Assembly (NCBI GenBank): GCA_900757595.1
Contig: CAAEOL010000036.1
Span: 1-40,285 of the forward strand
Source of the DNA: an uncultured Collinsella sp.
GTDB lineage: Bacteria; Actinomycetota; Coriobacteriia; Coriobacteriales; Coriobacteriaceae
Direction: 5' to 3'
DNA length: 40,285 nucleotides
This document shows positions 7,758 to 16,327 of this stretch, one piece after another. Made by a program: the position numbers and the translations under genes. The notes beneath the pieces are model-generated. The model worked only from the letters and a program-made list of their open reading frames with translations, was not told the origin of the DNA and did not search any database. Numbering within the stretch: the stretch's first letter is position 1; every line of letters begins with the position of its first letter.

Positions 7758-8606
7758 CTACACCGCAATGGGGATGTTCTTGACCTGCGGGCCGTGCTCA
7801 TAACCCTCGACGATCAGGTCGTCGGTCGTAAACGCATAGAAGTCATGCACATCGGGGTTAAGCGTTACCTTGGGCGCGGCAAACTGCGGACGCTCGATAA
7901 GCTCGCGGACGATATCGACATGACGGTCGTAAATGTGGGCATCGGCAATCACATGTAGCAGCTCGCCGGGAATCATATCGACCGATTGCGCGACCATCAT
8001 CAGCAAGATGGCGTACTGGCACACATTCCAGTTGTTCGCGGCCAAAATGTCCTGGCTGCGCTGGTTGAGAATCATGTTGAGCGTCGGTTTGTCATCCTGC
8101 GGGCGCTGCGTCACGTTATACGTCACGCTGTAGGCGCACGGATACAGGTGCATCTCAGACAAATCGCTAAACACATAGGTATTCGTCATAATGCGGCGGC
8201 TGTACGGCGTGTTCTTAAGGTCGTACAGAACGCGGTCCATCTGGTCGAAATCGCCCTCGGCATAATGGCTCTTCTGCCCAATCTGATACCCGTAGGCCTT
8301 ACCGATGGAGCCGGTCTCGTCAGCCCACTCATCCCAAATATGGCTGTTGAGGTCATGCACGTTATTGGACTTCTTTTGATAGATCCATAGGATCTCATCC
8401 ATGGCAGATTTGAGGGCCGTACGACGCAGGGTAAGCGCCGGAAACTCCTCACGCAGGTCATAGCGTGCCGTAACGCCAAAGTTTTTAATGGTATAGGCAG
8501 GGGTGCCGTCCTCCCACACCGGACGGACCTTTTGGCCCTCGGTGGTGGTGCCATGGTCCAGAATATCGCGGCACATGGTTACAAACTGTTGATCAGCCTT
8601 GCTCAT
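7758..8606 (-). CDS. thyA: thymidylate synthase
   Basis: Makes dTMP from dUMP and methylene-tetrahydrofolate. The 282-residue protein matches the ThyA type seen in Bacillus subtilis: ELLWIYQ-like EILWIYQKKSNNVHDL, SHIWDEW, IGKAYGYQIG, catalytic Cys157 in HLYPCAYS, RSQDILAANNWNVCQY, and HVIADAHIYDRH. The start is fixed at MSKADQQF by AGGAGGGTCA directly upstream. The frame stays open far beyond this, but that extension overlaps the divergent DUF134 gene and is not coding. It heads a minus-strand unit with folA. Confidence 0.95.
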   Translation of the reverse strand: MSKADQQFVTMCRDILDHGTTTEGQKVRPVWEDGTPAYTIKNFGVTARYDLREEFPALTLRRTALKSAMDEILWIYQKKSNNVHDLNSHIWDEWADETGSIGKAYGYQIGQKSHYAEGDFDQMDRVLYDLKNTPYSRRIMTNTYVFSDLSEMHLYPCAYSVTYNVTQRPQDDKPTLNMILNQRSQDILAANNWNVCQYAILLMMVAQSVDMIPGELLHVIADAHIYDRHVDIVRELIERPQFAAPKVTLNPDVHDFYAFTTDDLIVEGYEHGPQVKNIPIAV

Positions 8607-8690
8607 TGACCCTCCTGTCAGTCGCCTAAAAGCGAGATTCATTGTATCCCAGGCACATGCGGCCCCACAGCCCAAACATATGCCTTCATT

Positions 8691-8708
8691 TTCTGGCATA
8701 TGCCAGAA
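8691..8708. promoter_or_regulatory. operator-like palindrome 1 (CATATG core)
   Basis: TTCTGGCATATGCCAGAA is a perfect 18-bp palindrome just upstream of the putative -35 box of the DUF134 gene. A partial copy of its core (ACATATGCC) lies at 8687-8695 region just before it. Spacing and symmetry suggest binding of a dimer, most simply the adjacent DUF134 regulator or one acting on thyA. Confidence 0.6.
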
Positions 8709-8713
8709 ATTCC

Positions 8714-8741
8714 TTGCGTAAATCTGCGCGTTCGCTATTCT
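8714..8741 (+). promoter_or_regulatory. promoter of the DUF134-NifX gene
   Basis: TTGCGT (8714-8719) and TATTCT (8736-8741) are separated by 16 bp and place the transcription start near 8748, inside the second palindrome. The TTGACA at 8746-8751 is too close to the start codon to act as a -35 box. Confidence 0.45.
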
Positions 8742-8746
8742 ATTGT

Positions 8747-8758
8747 TGACATATGTCA
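8747..8758. promoter_or_regulatory. operator-like palindrome 2 (CATATG core)
   Basis: TGACATATGTCA is a perfect 12-bp palindrome with the same CATATG core as the first and a right flank (TCAGA) matching it. It covers the expected transcription start and lies 14 bp before the start codon, as expected of a repressor site. Confidence 0.55.
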
Positions 8759-8772
8759 GATAAGGAGCACGT

Positions 8773-9528
8773 ATGGCAGGAAGACGCGAGAAACTGCGCC
8801 GCGTCGGGATCATCCCCGAATACCGCGGCTTTACCCCTGACGGCCTAGCCAGCGGAGACGCCATCGACATGACGGTCGACGAACTCGAGGCGCTGCGCCT
8901 GTGCGACCTGGAAGGCCTTAACCAAGAGGCAGTCGCAAAGCAGATGGGTATCGCGCGCGCCACGGTGGCGGCTATTTGCAGCCGCGCGCATCGCAAGGTG
9001 GCAAACGCGTTGGTCAATGGTCGGGCGCTCATCATCGAAGGCGGCAATATCGCGTACTCCCCCATTACCACGGCAACGGCCGTATGGCCAGCAAAGGAGA
9101 TCGACACCATGAGGGTGGCAACCACGTACGACAACGGCAACATCTTTATGCACTTTGGCCGCAGCGAGCAGTTCAAGATCTACGACATTCAGGACGGCAA
9201 GGTACTCAACGAGCAGGTCGTGGGCACCGGCGGCACCGGCCACGGTGCCCTTGCGGGCCTGCTCGCCAACGGTGGCGTGGACACGCTCATCTGCGGCGGC
9301 ATCGGCGGTGGCGCCATCAACGCGCTTGCCCAAGCCGGCATCACGGTGTACGCAGGAGCTCAGGGCAGCTGCGACGCTTGTGTCGAGGCCCTTATCGCCG
9401 GAACGCTCGCACAGAACGGCGAGGCCACGTGCGGCTGCCACGGCCATGACCACGACCACGCCCACGAACATGGCGAGTCCTGCAGCTGCCACGGCCATCA
9501 CGAGCACGAGGGCTGCGGCTGCCACTAA
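8773..9528 (+). CDS. DUF134 HTH protein fused to NifX/NifB-like (dinitrogenase Fe-Mo cofactor family) domain
   Basis: A 251-residue fusion. Residues 1-100 are DUF134, with a sigma-like helix-turn-helix (MTVDELEALRLCDLEGLNQE, then AKQMGIARATVAAICSRAHRK). Residues 113-215 are a NifX/MTH1175-like fold (MRVATTYDNGNIFMHFGRSE, TGGTGHGALAGLL, CGGIGGGAINAL). Residues 220-251 are a tail with 11 His and 6 Cys, probably metal-binding. AAGGAG precedes ATG 8773. DUF134 and NifX-like genes are often separate neighbours; here they are in one frame, and an internal AAAGGAG (9093-9099) lies 9 nt before ATG 9109, the natural start of the second domain. The function is probably metal- or Fe-S-responsive regulation; the ligand is not known. 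Divergent from thyA. Confidence 0.88.
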   Translation: MAGRREKLRRVGIIPEYRGFTPDGLASGDAIDMTVDELEALRLCDLEGLNQEAVAKQMGIARATVAAICSRAHRKVANALVNGRALIIEGGNIAYSPITTATAVWPAKEIDTMRVATTYDNGNIFMHFGRSEQFKIYDIQDGKVLNEQVVGTGGTGHGALAGLLANGGVDTLICGGIGGGAINALAQAGITVYAGAQGSCDACVEALIAGTLAQNGEATCGCHGHDHDHAHEHGESCSCHGHHEHEGCGCH

Positions 9529-9591
9529 CGGCACGGCACCGCGAGCTCGGGGCGCGACGCTGAACGCAGCCCAACTATCAAAGCCAACAAC

Positions 9592-9623
9592 AAAGGCCAC
9601 CCGGTAGCTTCCGAGTGGCCTTT
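9592..9623. terminator. bidirectional terminator between DUF134-NifX and ffh
   Basis: AAAGGCCAC (9592-9600) pairs with GTGGCCTTT (9615-9623), with three more pairs beyond one mismatch. It lies between two convergent genes, with A/T at both stem ends. Confidence 0.7.
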
Positions 9624-9648
9624 GCCATATCAAGCTGGAATTACAGCC

Positions 9649-11124
9649 CTATTTCTTATTGCGCATCTGCGCTTCCATCTGGCGCAGCAGCTCCATATCG
9701 GACTTGGGGCCGCCCGTACCCAGGCCGCCCATGCCGCCCAGACCCATGGCATCCAGACCGGGAATATTGGGCATGCGCATCTTCTTGCCCTTCTTACCCT
9801 TTTTGCCCTTCTTGCCGCCGGCCTGCGCCTGATTGGCCATCGTGCGCATGCGGCCCATCATCTTGTTCATCTCGCCCCACTGCTTCATAAGGCTGTTGAC
9901 CTCGGTGGGGGTCACACCGGCACCCTTGGCAATGCGGGCACGGCGCTGACCGTTGATGATGGAGGGACGCAGGCGCTCCTCCTTGGTCATCGACATGATG
10001 ATGGCCTCGTTCTTGTCGAAGATGCCCTCGTCCAGGTTGCCGCCCATCTGGTTGAGCGCGCGCTGGCCGCCGGGGAGCATACCCAGGATGCCCTTCATGC
10101 CGCCCATCTTCTTGACAGCCTTCATCTGGTCGAGCATGTCGTTCATGGTAAAGCCCTCGCGCAGCATACGCTCGGCAGCCTCGAGCTGCTCAGCGTCAGC
10201 CGCCTCCTGGGCCTTCTCGATGATGCCGACGACGTCGCCCATGCCCAAGATGCGCTTGGCCATGCGGTCCGGGTAAAACGGCTCCAGCGAGTCGGGCTTC
10301 TCGCCCATGCTCACAAACTTGATGGGCTTGCCGGTCACCTGACGCACCGAAAGTGCGCCGCCGCCACGGGCGTCACCGTCGAGCTTGGAGATGATCACGC
10401 CGTCAAAGTCAGTGCGCTCGGCGAAGGTCGAGACGACGTTGACGATATCCTGGCCGGTCATGGCATCGACGACCATCAGCACCTGATCGGGCTTGACGGC
10501 CTTCTTGATGTCGACGGCCTCCTGCATCATCTGCTCGTCGATCTGAAGACGACCGGCGGTATCGACGATCACCACGTCACGCAGGTGGTCGACGGCCTCC
10601 TGGATGGCGCCCTTGGCGATGTCGACCGGGTGCGCACCGTCGCCGCGGAAGACCGGCACGCCGATCTCGCCACCGAGCGTGGCAAGCTGATCGGCAGCAG
10701 CAGGACGGTAGACGTCGCACGCGGCGAGCAGCGGCGAGCGGCCCTGCTTCTTGAGCAGGTAGGCAAGCTTTACGGCAGCCGTGGTCTTACCGGAGCCCTG
10801 CAGGCCCACGAGCATGATGACATTAGGAATGCGGTTACTAAAAACGAGCTTGCTCTCGGTGGAGCCGAGCATCTCGGTGAGCTCGTCGAGCACAATCTTG
10901 ACGACGTTTTGCGCCGGCGACAGCGACTCCATGACCTCGGCGGTCATGCAGCGCTCCTTGGTCTTAGCAACGAACTCCTTAACGACCTTAAAGTTAACGT
11001 CGGCCTCGAGCAGCGCCATGCGAATGTCGCGCATGGCCGAGGTGATATCGGCCTCGGTCAGCTTACCCTTGCCGCGCAGGCGGTCAAATGTGTCGTTGAG
11101 GCGATCGCTCAGAGAATCAAACAC
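9649..11124 (-). CDS. ffh: signal recognition particle GTPase Ffh
   Basis: Protein component of SRP: binds 4.5S/6S-type RNA and signal sequences of nascent membrane proteins, and docks with FtsY. The 491 residues have the N domain, the G domain with P-loop GLQGSGKTT at 107-115, the DTAGR and TKLDGDARGG motifs, then the methionine-rich M domain (MTKEERLRPSIINGQRRARI) that binds SRP RNA. The C-terminus carries a Lys/Gly tract (KKGKKGKKGKK) and a Gly/Met-rich tail. The start is GTG at 11124 with AAGGAG 8 nt upstream. It lies 10 bp downstream of its partner ftsY, so both SRP GTPases are made from one unit with smc and rnc. Confidence 0.97.
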   Translation of the reverse strand: MFDSLSDRLNDTFDRLRGKGKLTEADITSAMRDIRMALLEADVNFKVVKEFVAKTKERCMTAEVMESLSPAQNVVKIVLDELTEMLGSTESKLVFSNRIPNVIMLVGLQGSGKTTAAVKLAYLLKKQGRSPLLAACDVYRPAAADQLATLGGEIGVPVFRGDGAHPVDIAKGAIQEAVDHLRDVVIVDTAGRLQIDEQMMQEAVDIKKAVKPDQVLMVVDAMTGQDIVNVVSTFAERTDFDGVIISKLDGDARGGGALSVRQVTGKPIKFVSMGEKPDSLEPFYPDRMAKRILGMGDVVGIIEKAQEAADAEQLEAAERMLREGFTMNDMLDQMKAVKKMGGMKGILGMLPGGQRALNQMGGNLDEGIFDKNEAIIMSMTKEERLRPSIINGQRRARIAKGAGVTPTEVNSLMKQWGEMNKMMGRMRTMANQAQAGGKKGKKGKKGKKMRMPNIPGLDAMGLGGMGGLGTGGPKSDMELLRQMEAQMRNKK

Positions 11125-11134
11125 TAGTCACTCC

Positions 11135-12052
11135 TTAATTGGACTCGCCCACCAGGGCGCGGCAGAAATCTTTGGCGTTAAACTCCTGCAGGTCATCGAC
11201 CTGCTCGCCCACGCCGATGCGCAGGATCGGAAGCTTGAGCTTCTCGGCCACGGCCATGGCGATACCGCCCTTAGCCGTGCCGTCGAGCTTAGTCATGATA
11301 ATACCGTCCAGGCCCAGCGCCTCGTTAAACTCGAGTGCCTGGTTCAGACCGTTCTGACCAGTGGCGGCATCGATCACAAGCACGACCGAAACCGGCATGG
11401 GGCCGGCGGCCATATTGGCGGCGCGCTTACGCGTCACGTTGACCACCTTGGCGAGCTCGCGCATGAGCTCGGGGCTCGTATGCAGACGACCGGCGGTGTC
11501 GATAAGCACCAGGTCGCTGCCGCGCCTGTCGGCCTCGTCGAGCACGTCGTAACAAACGCTCGCCGGGTCGGAGCCGCGGTCGCGCTTGATGACGGGAACA
11601 CCGGCGCGCTGACCCCACACATCGAGCTGCTCGATGGCGGCGGCACGGAAGGTATCGGCCGAACCGATCACGACATTCTTGCCGCGGGAAGCCATGGCGC
11701 TCGCAATCTTGCCGACCGTCGTGGTCTTGCCGGCACCGTTGATGCCCACAAACAGCACGCAGCTCGGCGTATCGGAGAACGGATCGCGCTCGATGGGCAC
11801 AAAGTGCTGCTCAAGCTGCTCGGCCAGAGCGCGGCGAAGCTGCGGAGCGGTCTTGAGGTTCTTCTTGGCGGCCGTCTCGCGCAGGTCATCGGAGACCTGA
11901 ATAGCGACCTCGGCACCCATGTCACCCATAACGAGGGTGTCCTCAAGGTCCTCCCAAAAGTCCTCGTCGACCTCGCCGCCAAAGTAGAAGACCTCGTTGA
12001 GGGCCTCGCGGCTGCGCTCAAGTCCGCGCGAGAGAGCGTCAAAGAATCCCAT
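11135..12052 (-). CDS. ftsY: SRP receptor FtsY
   Basis: Membrane-associated GTPase that receives the SRP-ribosome complex. The 305 residues have the NG domain only: N domain 1-90, P-loop GINGAGKTT at 103-111, SADTFRAAAIEQL, DTAGRLHTS and TKLDGTAKGG, with no long acidic A domain in front. This is the short form found in many Gram-positives. The start codon overlaps the smc stop in the sequence TAATG, so its translation is probably coupled to smc. Confidence 0.96.
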   Translation of the reverse strand: MGFFDALSRGLERSREALNEVFYFGGEVDEDFWEDLEDTLVMGDMGAEVAIQVSDDLRETAAKKNLKTAPQLRRALAEQLEQHFVPIERDPFSDTPSCVLFVGINGAGKTTTVGKIASAMASRGKNVVIGSADTFRAAAIEQLDVWGQRAGVPVIKRDRGSDPASVCYDVLDEADRRGSDLVLIDTAGRLHTSPELMRELAKVVNVTRKRAANMAAGPMPVSVVLVIDAATGQNGLNQALEFNEALGLDGIIMTKLDGTAKGGIAMAVAEKLKLPILRIGVGEQVDDLQEFNAKDFCRALVGESN

Positions 12053-15000
12053 TATGCATTCACGACCTTTCCGGTTTCGCGATCGAGTTTTTGCGAGACG
12101 ACGCGGCTGACGCCGTCGGCTTGCATCGAGACGCCATAGAGAACGTCAGCGTCCTCCATAGTACGGCGCTGATGCGAAATGACCAAGAGCTGTGTATCGG
12201 AACGCAGCACATCGAGGGCTCCGATGAGCTTGGACAGGTTGGCGTCATCAAGCGCCGCCTCGACCTCGTCCAGCACATAGAACGGCACCGTGCGCGTGCG
12301 GTACACGGCAAAGAGCAGGGCGAGCGCCGTCAGACTCTTCTCGCCACCCGACATGAGCATCATCTTGGTAATGCGCTTGCCGCGCGGCTGCGCCACAACC
12401 TCAATGCCCGTCTCGGCAGGATGCTCGGGATCGGTCATCTCAAGATGAGCCTGGCCACCCGGGAACAGCATGGCGAAGATCTCGCGGAAGTTCGCGTCGA
12501 CCTTCTCAAACGTCACCAGAAACGCCTTGCGCATCTTGCGATCAATGGCCACCGTGATCTTGGTGAGCGCCTTGCGCGCGCTCTCCAGATCGGCCAGCTG
12601 CTCCTCGATGTAATCGGCGCGGCGCTTGAGCTGCTCGTACTCCTCCATGGCAACCTGGTTCACAGGGCCCAGGTTGTTGATCTGACGCACGAGCTGGTTG
12701 AGCTCGCGCTCAGCAGCGTCACGGTCCGTGGGCGCCGGAAGCATGAGCGCTTCCTCGAGTACCGTGGTGCCATCGGCGGTAATGGCCTTAATGGCGGCCT
12801 CTACCTGCACCTCGAGCTTGCCACGCGCGACCTTGAACTCGTTTTGCGTGGCGGAGGCGGTATCGACCCGCTCCTTAGCGTGGGCAACCTCCGCCTTGGC
12901 ATCCTCGATGGTCTTCTTGAGCGAAGCAGAGTCCGCCTCCTCCAGAGAGGCCTGGTCACGCAAGCGCGCTGCCCAATCCGATGCGCGTTCCAACAGGGCA
13001 GAATAGCGTTCGTGCATGGGGTCGACGCGCAGGCGCAGCAGCTCGAGCGAGCGCGAAGCCTGGCGTGTTCCGCGGATACGACGGTCGATGCCCTCAAGAC
13101 GATGCTCCAGGTCGGGCACGCGGCCCTTCAGCGAACGCAGGCGTTCGCTCGTCTGGGCCAGGCGAACCTTGGCGTCGGCGAGCTTGCCGGCAGCCTCGGA
13201 ATCGTCACGGCGAACGCGGTCGAGTTCGTCGTTGGCCTCGGCAATCTGCAACCCCAGATTGCTTGCCTGCGCGCGAGCCTCGTCACGCGAACGGGTGAGC
13301 TCGTCAACGCGCGGGCGCGCAGCGCGAACGGCTTCGGAGGCCTGCTCGCGGCGCTTGGAGATGCGCACGCGCTCGACCTCGGCATTGTTGGCGCTTTGCT
13401 CCAAGCGGCCGATCTCGGAGAGCAGCGAGCGGCGCTCGCCCTCAAGACGGGCGATCTCGCCGGCGGCATCGCCCTCGGCGGCACGCGCTTCCTCAACGGC
13501 CGCATTGGCCTCGACGACCTGATCCGACACATGCTCAAACACGGCAGCCAGATCGGGCTCCAGGCCCTCCAGCTCGCGAATGCGACGCTTGCGCTCCAGA
13601 GCGCCCGACGCCTCGCCGGCATCGAGGCCCACGCGCACCAGGCCGCCGCAGTCGACGCGGGCGCCATCGGGGGTCACGTAAGTCACGCCGTCAACGACCG
13701 GCGCGGCCAACGCGGCAGCCAAGTCATCGACCACGTAATAGCCGCCAAGCAGCGCCTCGACAATCGGGCCATAACCGGCACGCACGGAAAGGCGATCGAC
13801 CAGACGCGAACCGGCAGCGCCCTCGGCGGCAGCAGAGCCGCTCACGCCGCGCGCCACCAGCAGCGCCTCACCCGAGGCCTTCTTCTGGTCCAGAGCGGCA
13901 CGACCGGCACGCTCAAGCGAGGACGTATCGTCAAACAGCAGCGCATCGATATCGCCGGCGAGCAATTGCTCAACCAGGCCCTCAAGCTCGCGCGGGGCCT
14001 CGAGCACGTCACCCAGACGACCCAAGACATCGTCGCCGAGCGCGCCCACCAGACGACTCACGAGCGGCGAGCTGTCGGCCATGCGGGCATCGAGTTTCTT
14101 TTGGCTGGCAAGCTCCGAGCGCACCTCGGAGAGCTTGTTACGCGCTTCACTCTCGCGGGCACGCAGGTCCTTCAGGGCCGCGCGTGCCGTCTCGGTGGCC
14201 TCACGCGCATCGACCTGAGCCTGGCGCGCTTCCTCAAGAGCGCCCTCAAGCTCCTCGGCGCGGTCGCGACGGCTCTCGAGCGAAGCCGTGACCTCCTCGA
14301 GCTGTTCATCGATCTGCTCCAGGCGCGAGGCGTACATGTTGTCCTCGACCTCGGCATTGCTCAAGGAATCCTTCACCTTAGCGAGCTCGAGCGCGGCGTT
14401 ATCGGCCATGCGCTGCACATCGCGTTGCTCACGCGTAAGCTGCGAAATCTGATTGTCGAGCGCCACGCGGCGCTCGTGGAGCTCAGCGGCGGCAGGACCA
14501 GCGGCGTCAACGTCCTCCTGGGCCTGCATGTGCGCACCGGTCACTTCCTCAAGCTGGGCACGCGCGTCCTCGAGCTCCTCGACCACGCGACGACGCTGAT
14601 GCTCGGAGCTCGAGATCTGGCCGCGCATGTCGGACAGGCGCGACACCATGTTGTGGCCCTTTTCCTCGAGCAGGCGCATATCGGAGTTAATGCGGCCGAC
14701 CACGTCTTGCATATGGCGGCGCTGCTCGCCCAGATCGCCCACAAACAGGCCCTTTTCCTCGAGCATGACCTGGAGCTTCTCGAGCTCGCGTTCCTTTTCG
14801 CCCAAGCGGTACTGCGCAAGCTCCAGCTCGGCGGCACCTTCCTTGGAGCGGCTCTCCAAGTCGTTCCACTGCGACTGCAGCGAACGCAGCTCGTCGACGG
14901 CCAGCATCTGCGTAAGCTCGTTCGCGCGCGAGGACAGCTCTTTATACTTGCGCGCGCGATCGACCTGACGCTCCAGCGGTCGCAGCTGACGGGCAATTTC

Positions 15001-15588
15001 CTTATTGATGTCGCGGGCACGCGTCAGGTGCTCGTCCATCGATTTAATCTTTCTGAGCGCACGCTCCTTGCGGCGCTTGTGCTTGGAGATGCCGGCGGCC
15101 TCCTCGATGAGGGCACGGCGCTCCTCGGGGCGGCTCTGCAAAATGGCATCGAGCTTGCCCTGGCTGATGATGGAATGCGTATCCTTGCCCAAGCCCGAAT
15201 CGTGCAGGATGTCCTGAATGTCCATCAGGCGGCACGGACTCGAGTTGATGAGGTACTCGCTTTCGCCCGAGCGATACATACGACGGGTGATGGCGACCTC
15301 GTCAAAGTCGACGGGCAGCATATGGTCCGAGTTATCGAGCACCAGCGTGACCTCGGCGACACCCACCGGCTTGCGCGCTGACGAGCCCGAGAAGATGACA
15401 TCCTCCATGGCCTGGCCGCGCAGCTGCTTGGCGCTCTGCTCGCCCAGGACCCACAGAATCGAGTCAGAGATGTTCGATTTTCCCGAGCCGTTGGGACCGA
15501 CGATGACGGTCAGGCCCGGCTCAAACGTCATATGGGCGCGGTCGGCAAACGACTTGAACCCTTTGAGCGTGAGGGACTTGAGATACAC
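12052..15588 (-). CDS. smc: chromosome segregation ATPase SMC
   Basis: Condensin subunit that organises and segregates chromosomal DNA with ScpA/ScpB (not in this window). The 1178 residues show the canonical order: Walker A GPNGSGKSN at 31-39, a long coiled coil, a hinge at about 500-660 with glycine-rich segments, a second coiled coil, the ABC signature LMSGGEKSLTALALLF near 1081, and Walker B YVLDEVEAALD near 1107. The start is GTG at 15588 with GAGGAA before it. Gene order rnc-smc-ftsY is shared with mycobacteria, except that no fpg gene lies between rnc and smc here. The stop overlaps the ftsY start. Confidence 0.97.
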   Translation of the reverse strand: MYLKSLTLKGFKSFADRAHMTFEPGLTVIVGPNGSGKSNISDSILWVLGEQSAKQLRGQAMEDVIFSGSSARKPVGVAEVTLVLDNSDHMLPVDFDEVAITRRMYRSGESEYLINSSPCRLMDIQDILHDSGLGKDTHSIISQGKLDAILQSRPEERRALIEEAAGISKHKRRKERALRKIKSMDEHLTRARDINKEIARQLRPLERQVDRARKYKELSSRANELTQMLAVDELRSLQSQWNDLESRSKEGAAELELAQYRLGEKERELEKLQVMLEEKGLFVGDLGEQRRHMQDVVGRINSDMRLLEEKGHNMVSRLSDMRGQISSSEHQRRRVVEELEDARAQLEEVTGAHMQAQEDVDAAGPAAAELHERRVALDNQISQLTREQRDVQRMADNAALELAKVKDSLSNAEVEDNMYASRLEQIDEQLEEVTASLESRRDRAEELEGALEEARQAQVDAREATETARAALKDLRARESEARNKLSEVRSELASQKKLDARMADSSPLVSRLVGALGDDVLGRLGDVLEAPRELEGLVEQLLAGDIDALLFDDTSSLERAGRAALDQKKASGEALLVARGVSGSAAAEGAAGSRLVDRLSVRAGYGPIVEALLGGYYVVDDLAAALAAPVVDGVTYVTPDGARVDCGGLVRVGLDAGEASGALERKRRIRELEGLEPDLAAVFEHVSDQVVEANAAVEEARAAEGDAAGEIARLEGERRSLLSEIGRLEQSANNAEVERVRISKRREQASEAVRAARPRVDELTRSRDEARAQASNLGLQIAEANDELDRVRRDDSEAAGKLADAKVRLAQTSERLRSLKGRVPDLEHRLEGIDRRIRGTRQASRSLELLRLRVDPMHERYSALLERASDWAARLRDQASLEEADSASLKKTIEDAKAEVAHAKERVDTASATQNEFKVARGKLEVQVEAAIKAITADGTTVLEEALMLPAPTDRDAAERELNQLVRQINNLGPVNQVAMEEYEQLKRRADYIEEQLADLESARKALTKITVAIDRKMRKAFLVTFEKVDANFREIFAMLFPGGQAHLEMTDPEHPAETGIEVVAQPRGKRITKMMLMSGGEKSLTALALLFAVYRTRTVPFYVLDEVEAALDDANLSKLIGALDVLRSDTQLLVISHQRRTMEDADVLYGVSMQADGVSRVVSQKLDRETGKVVNA

Positions 15589-15598
15589 GGTTCCTCGC

Positions 15599-16324
15599 TT
15601 AAACAGGCTTCTTGTTGAGAATCACGCCGTTGGTGGTGTAGCCCATGCGGTCAAGTGCCTCAAGTGCAGCGGCTCCCTCGGCTTCCTTCTTTGAGGAGCC
15701 GGAGCCGCGACCCTGGCGAATACCATCGATCAACACCACGGCGGTAAAGGTGGGCGCATGCGCCGGGCCCTCGGAGCCAACGAGCTTATACGCCGGGGGT
15801 TCGTGACCGTCGGCTTGCACGCACTCCTGCAAGAACGATTTGGGGTTCGCGGGGTGCTCGGCACGCTCGGAGGCCAGGTGCGGTTTGAGCGTACGATGGA
15901 TAAAGTCCGCCGCAACATCCCAGCCGGCATCCAGGTACAGCGCACCCACGAGCGACTCGTAGACGTTCTCGAGCGCCGAGTGCAGGCCGCGCGCGCCGGT
16001 ACCGGTCTCGGAGGCACCAAAGATGATGATGTCGTCGATGCCCAGCTCATGCGACACCTCGGATAGCGTAGCGCCCGAGACAAGCGACACCTTCAGGCGC
16101 GTGAGCTTGCCCTCGTCAAACTCGGGATAGGACTCAAAGAGCGAACGGGCGACGACGGCGCCCAAAATGGAATCGCCCAAGAACTCAAGGCGCTCATAGC
16201 TGGCAGAAACCGGCTGGCCCTCGACTGCCGAGGGATGCGTAAGCGCCGCGCGCAGAAGCACCTTATTATTGAACTCGTGGCCCAGAATTTCCTGGGCACG
16301 CGTAAGTCGTTCAGACAAAGCCAA
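15599..16324 (-). CDS. rnc: ribonuclease III
   Basis: Double-strand-specific endoribonuclease for rRNA and mRNA processing. The 241 residues contain the signature ERLEFLGDSILG at 44-55 (Glu47 and Asp51 of the catalytic site), a second acidic cluster (LENVYESLVGALYLDAGW), and a C-terminal double-stranded RNA-binding domain (from about NPKSFLQEC to the Ser-rich SGSSKKEAEGAAA). The start is TTG at 16324, with GGGAGG located inside the last codons of acpP, three bases upstream; expression is thus tied to acpP. Confidence 0.95.
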   Translation of the reverse strand: MALSERLTRAQEILGHEFNNKVLLRAALTHPSAVEGQPVSASYERLEFLGDSILGAVVARSLFESYPEFDEGKLTRLKVSLVSGATLSEVSHELGIDDIIIFGASETGTGARGLHSALENVYESLVGALYLDAGWDVAADFIHRTLKPHLASERAEHPANPKSFLQECVQADGHEPPAYKLVGSEGPAHAPTFTAVVLIDGIRQGRGSGSSKKEAEGAAALEALDRMGYTTNGVILNKKPV

Positions 16325-16327
16325 GAC

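Noticed and set aside
8607..9176. Extension of thyA upstream to 9176
   Set aside because: The frame stays open but overlaps the divergent DUF134 gene. ThyA begins at MSKADQ, where AGGAGGGTCA is the ribosome-binding site.
12091..15381. Very long plus-strand open frame opposite smc (1096 codons), and similar ones opposite infB, recG, ftsH and leuS
   Set aside because: They mirror the codon bias of real high-GC genes on the other strand, have no recognisable domains (His/Arg/Leu-rich low complexity), and overlap genes with clear families.
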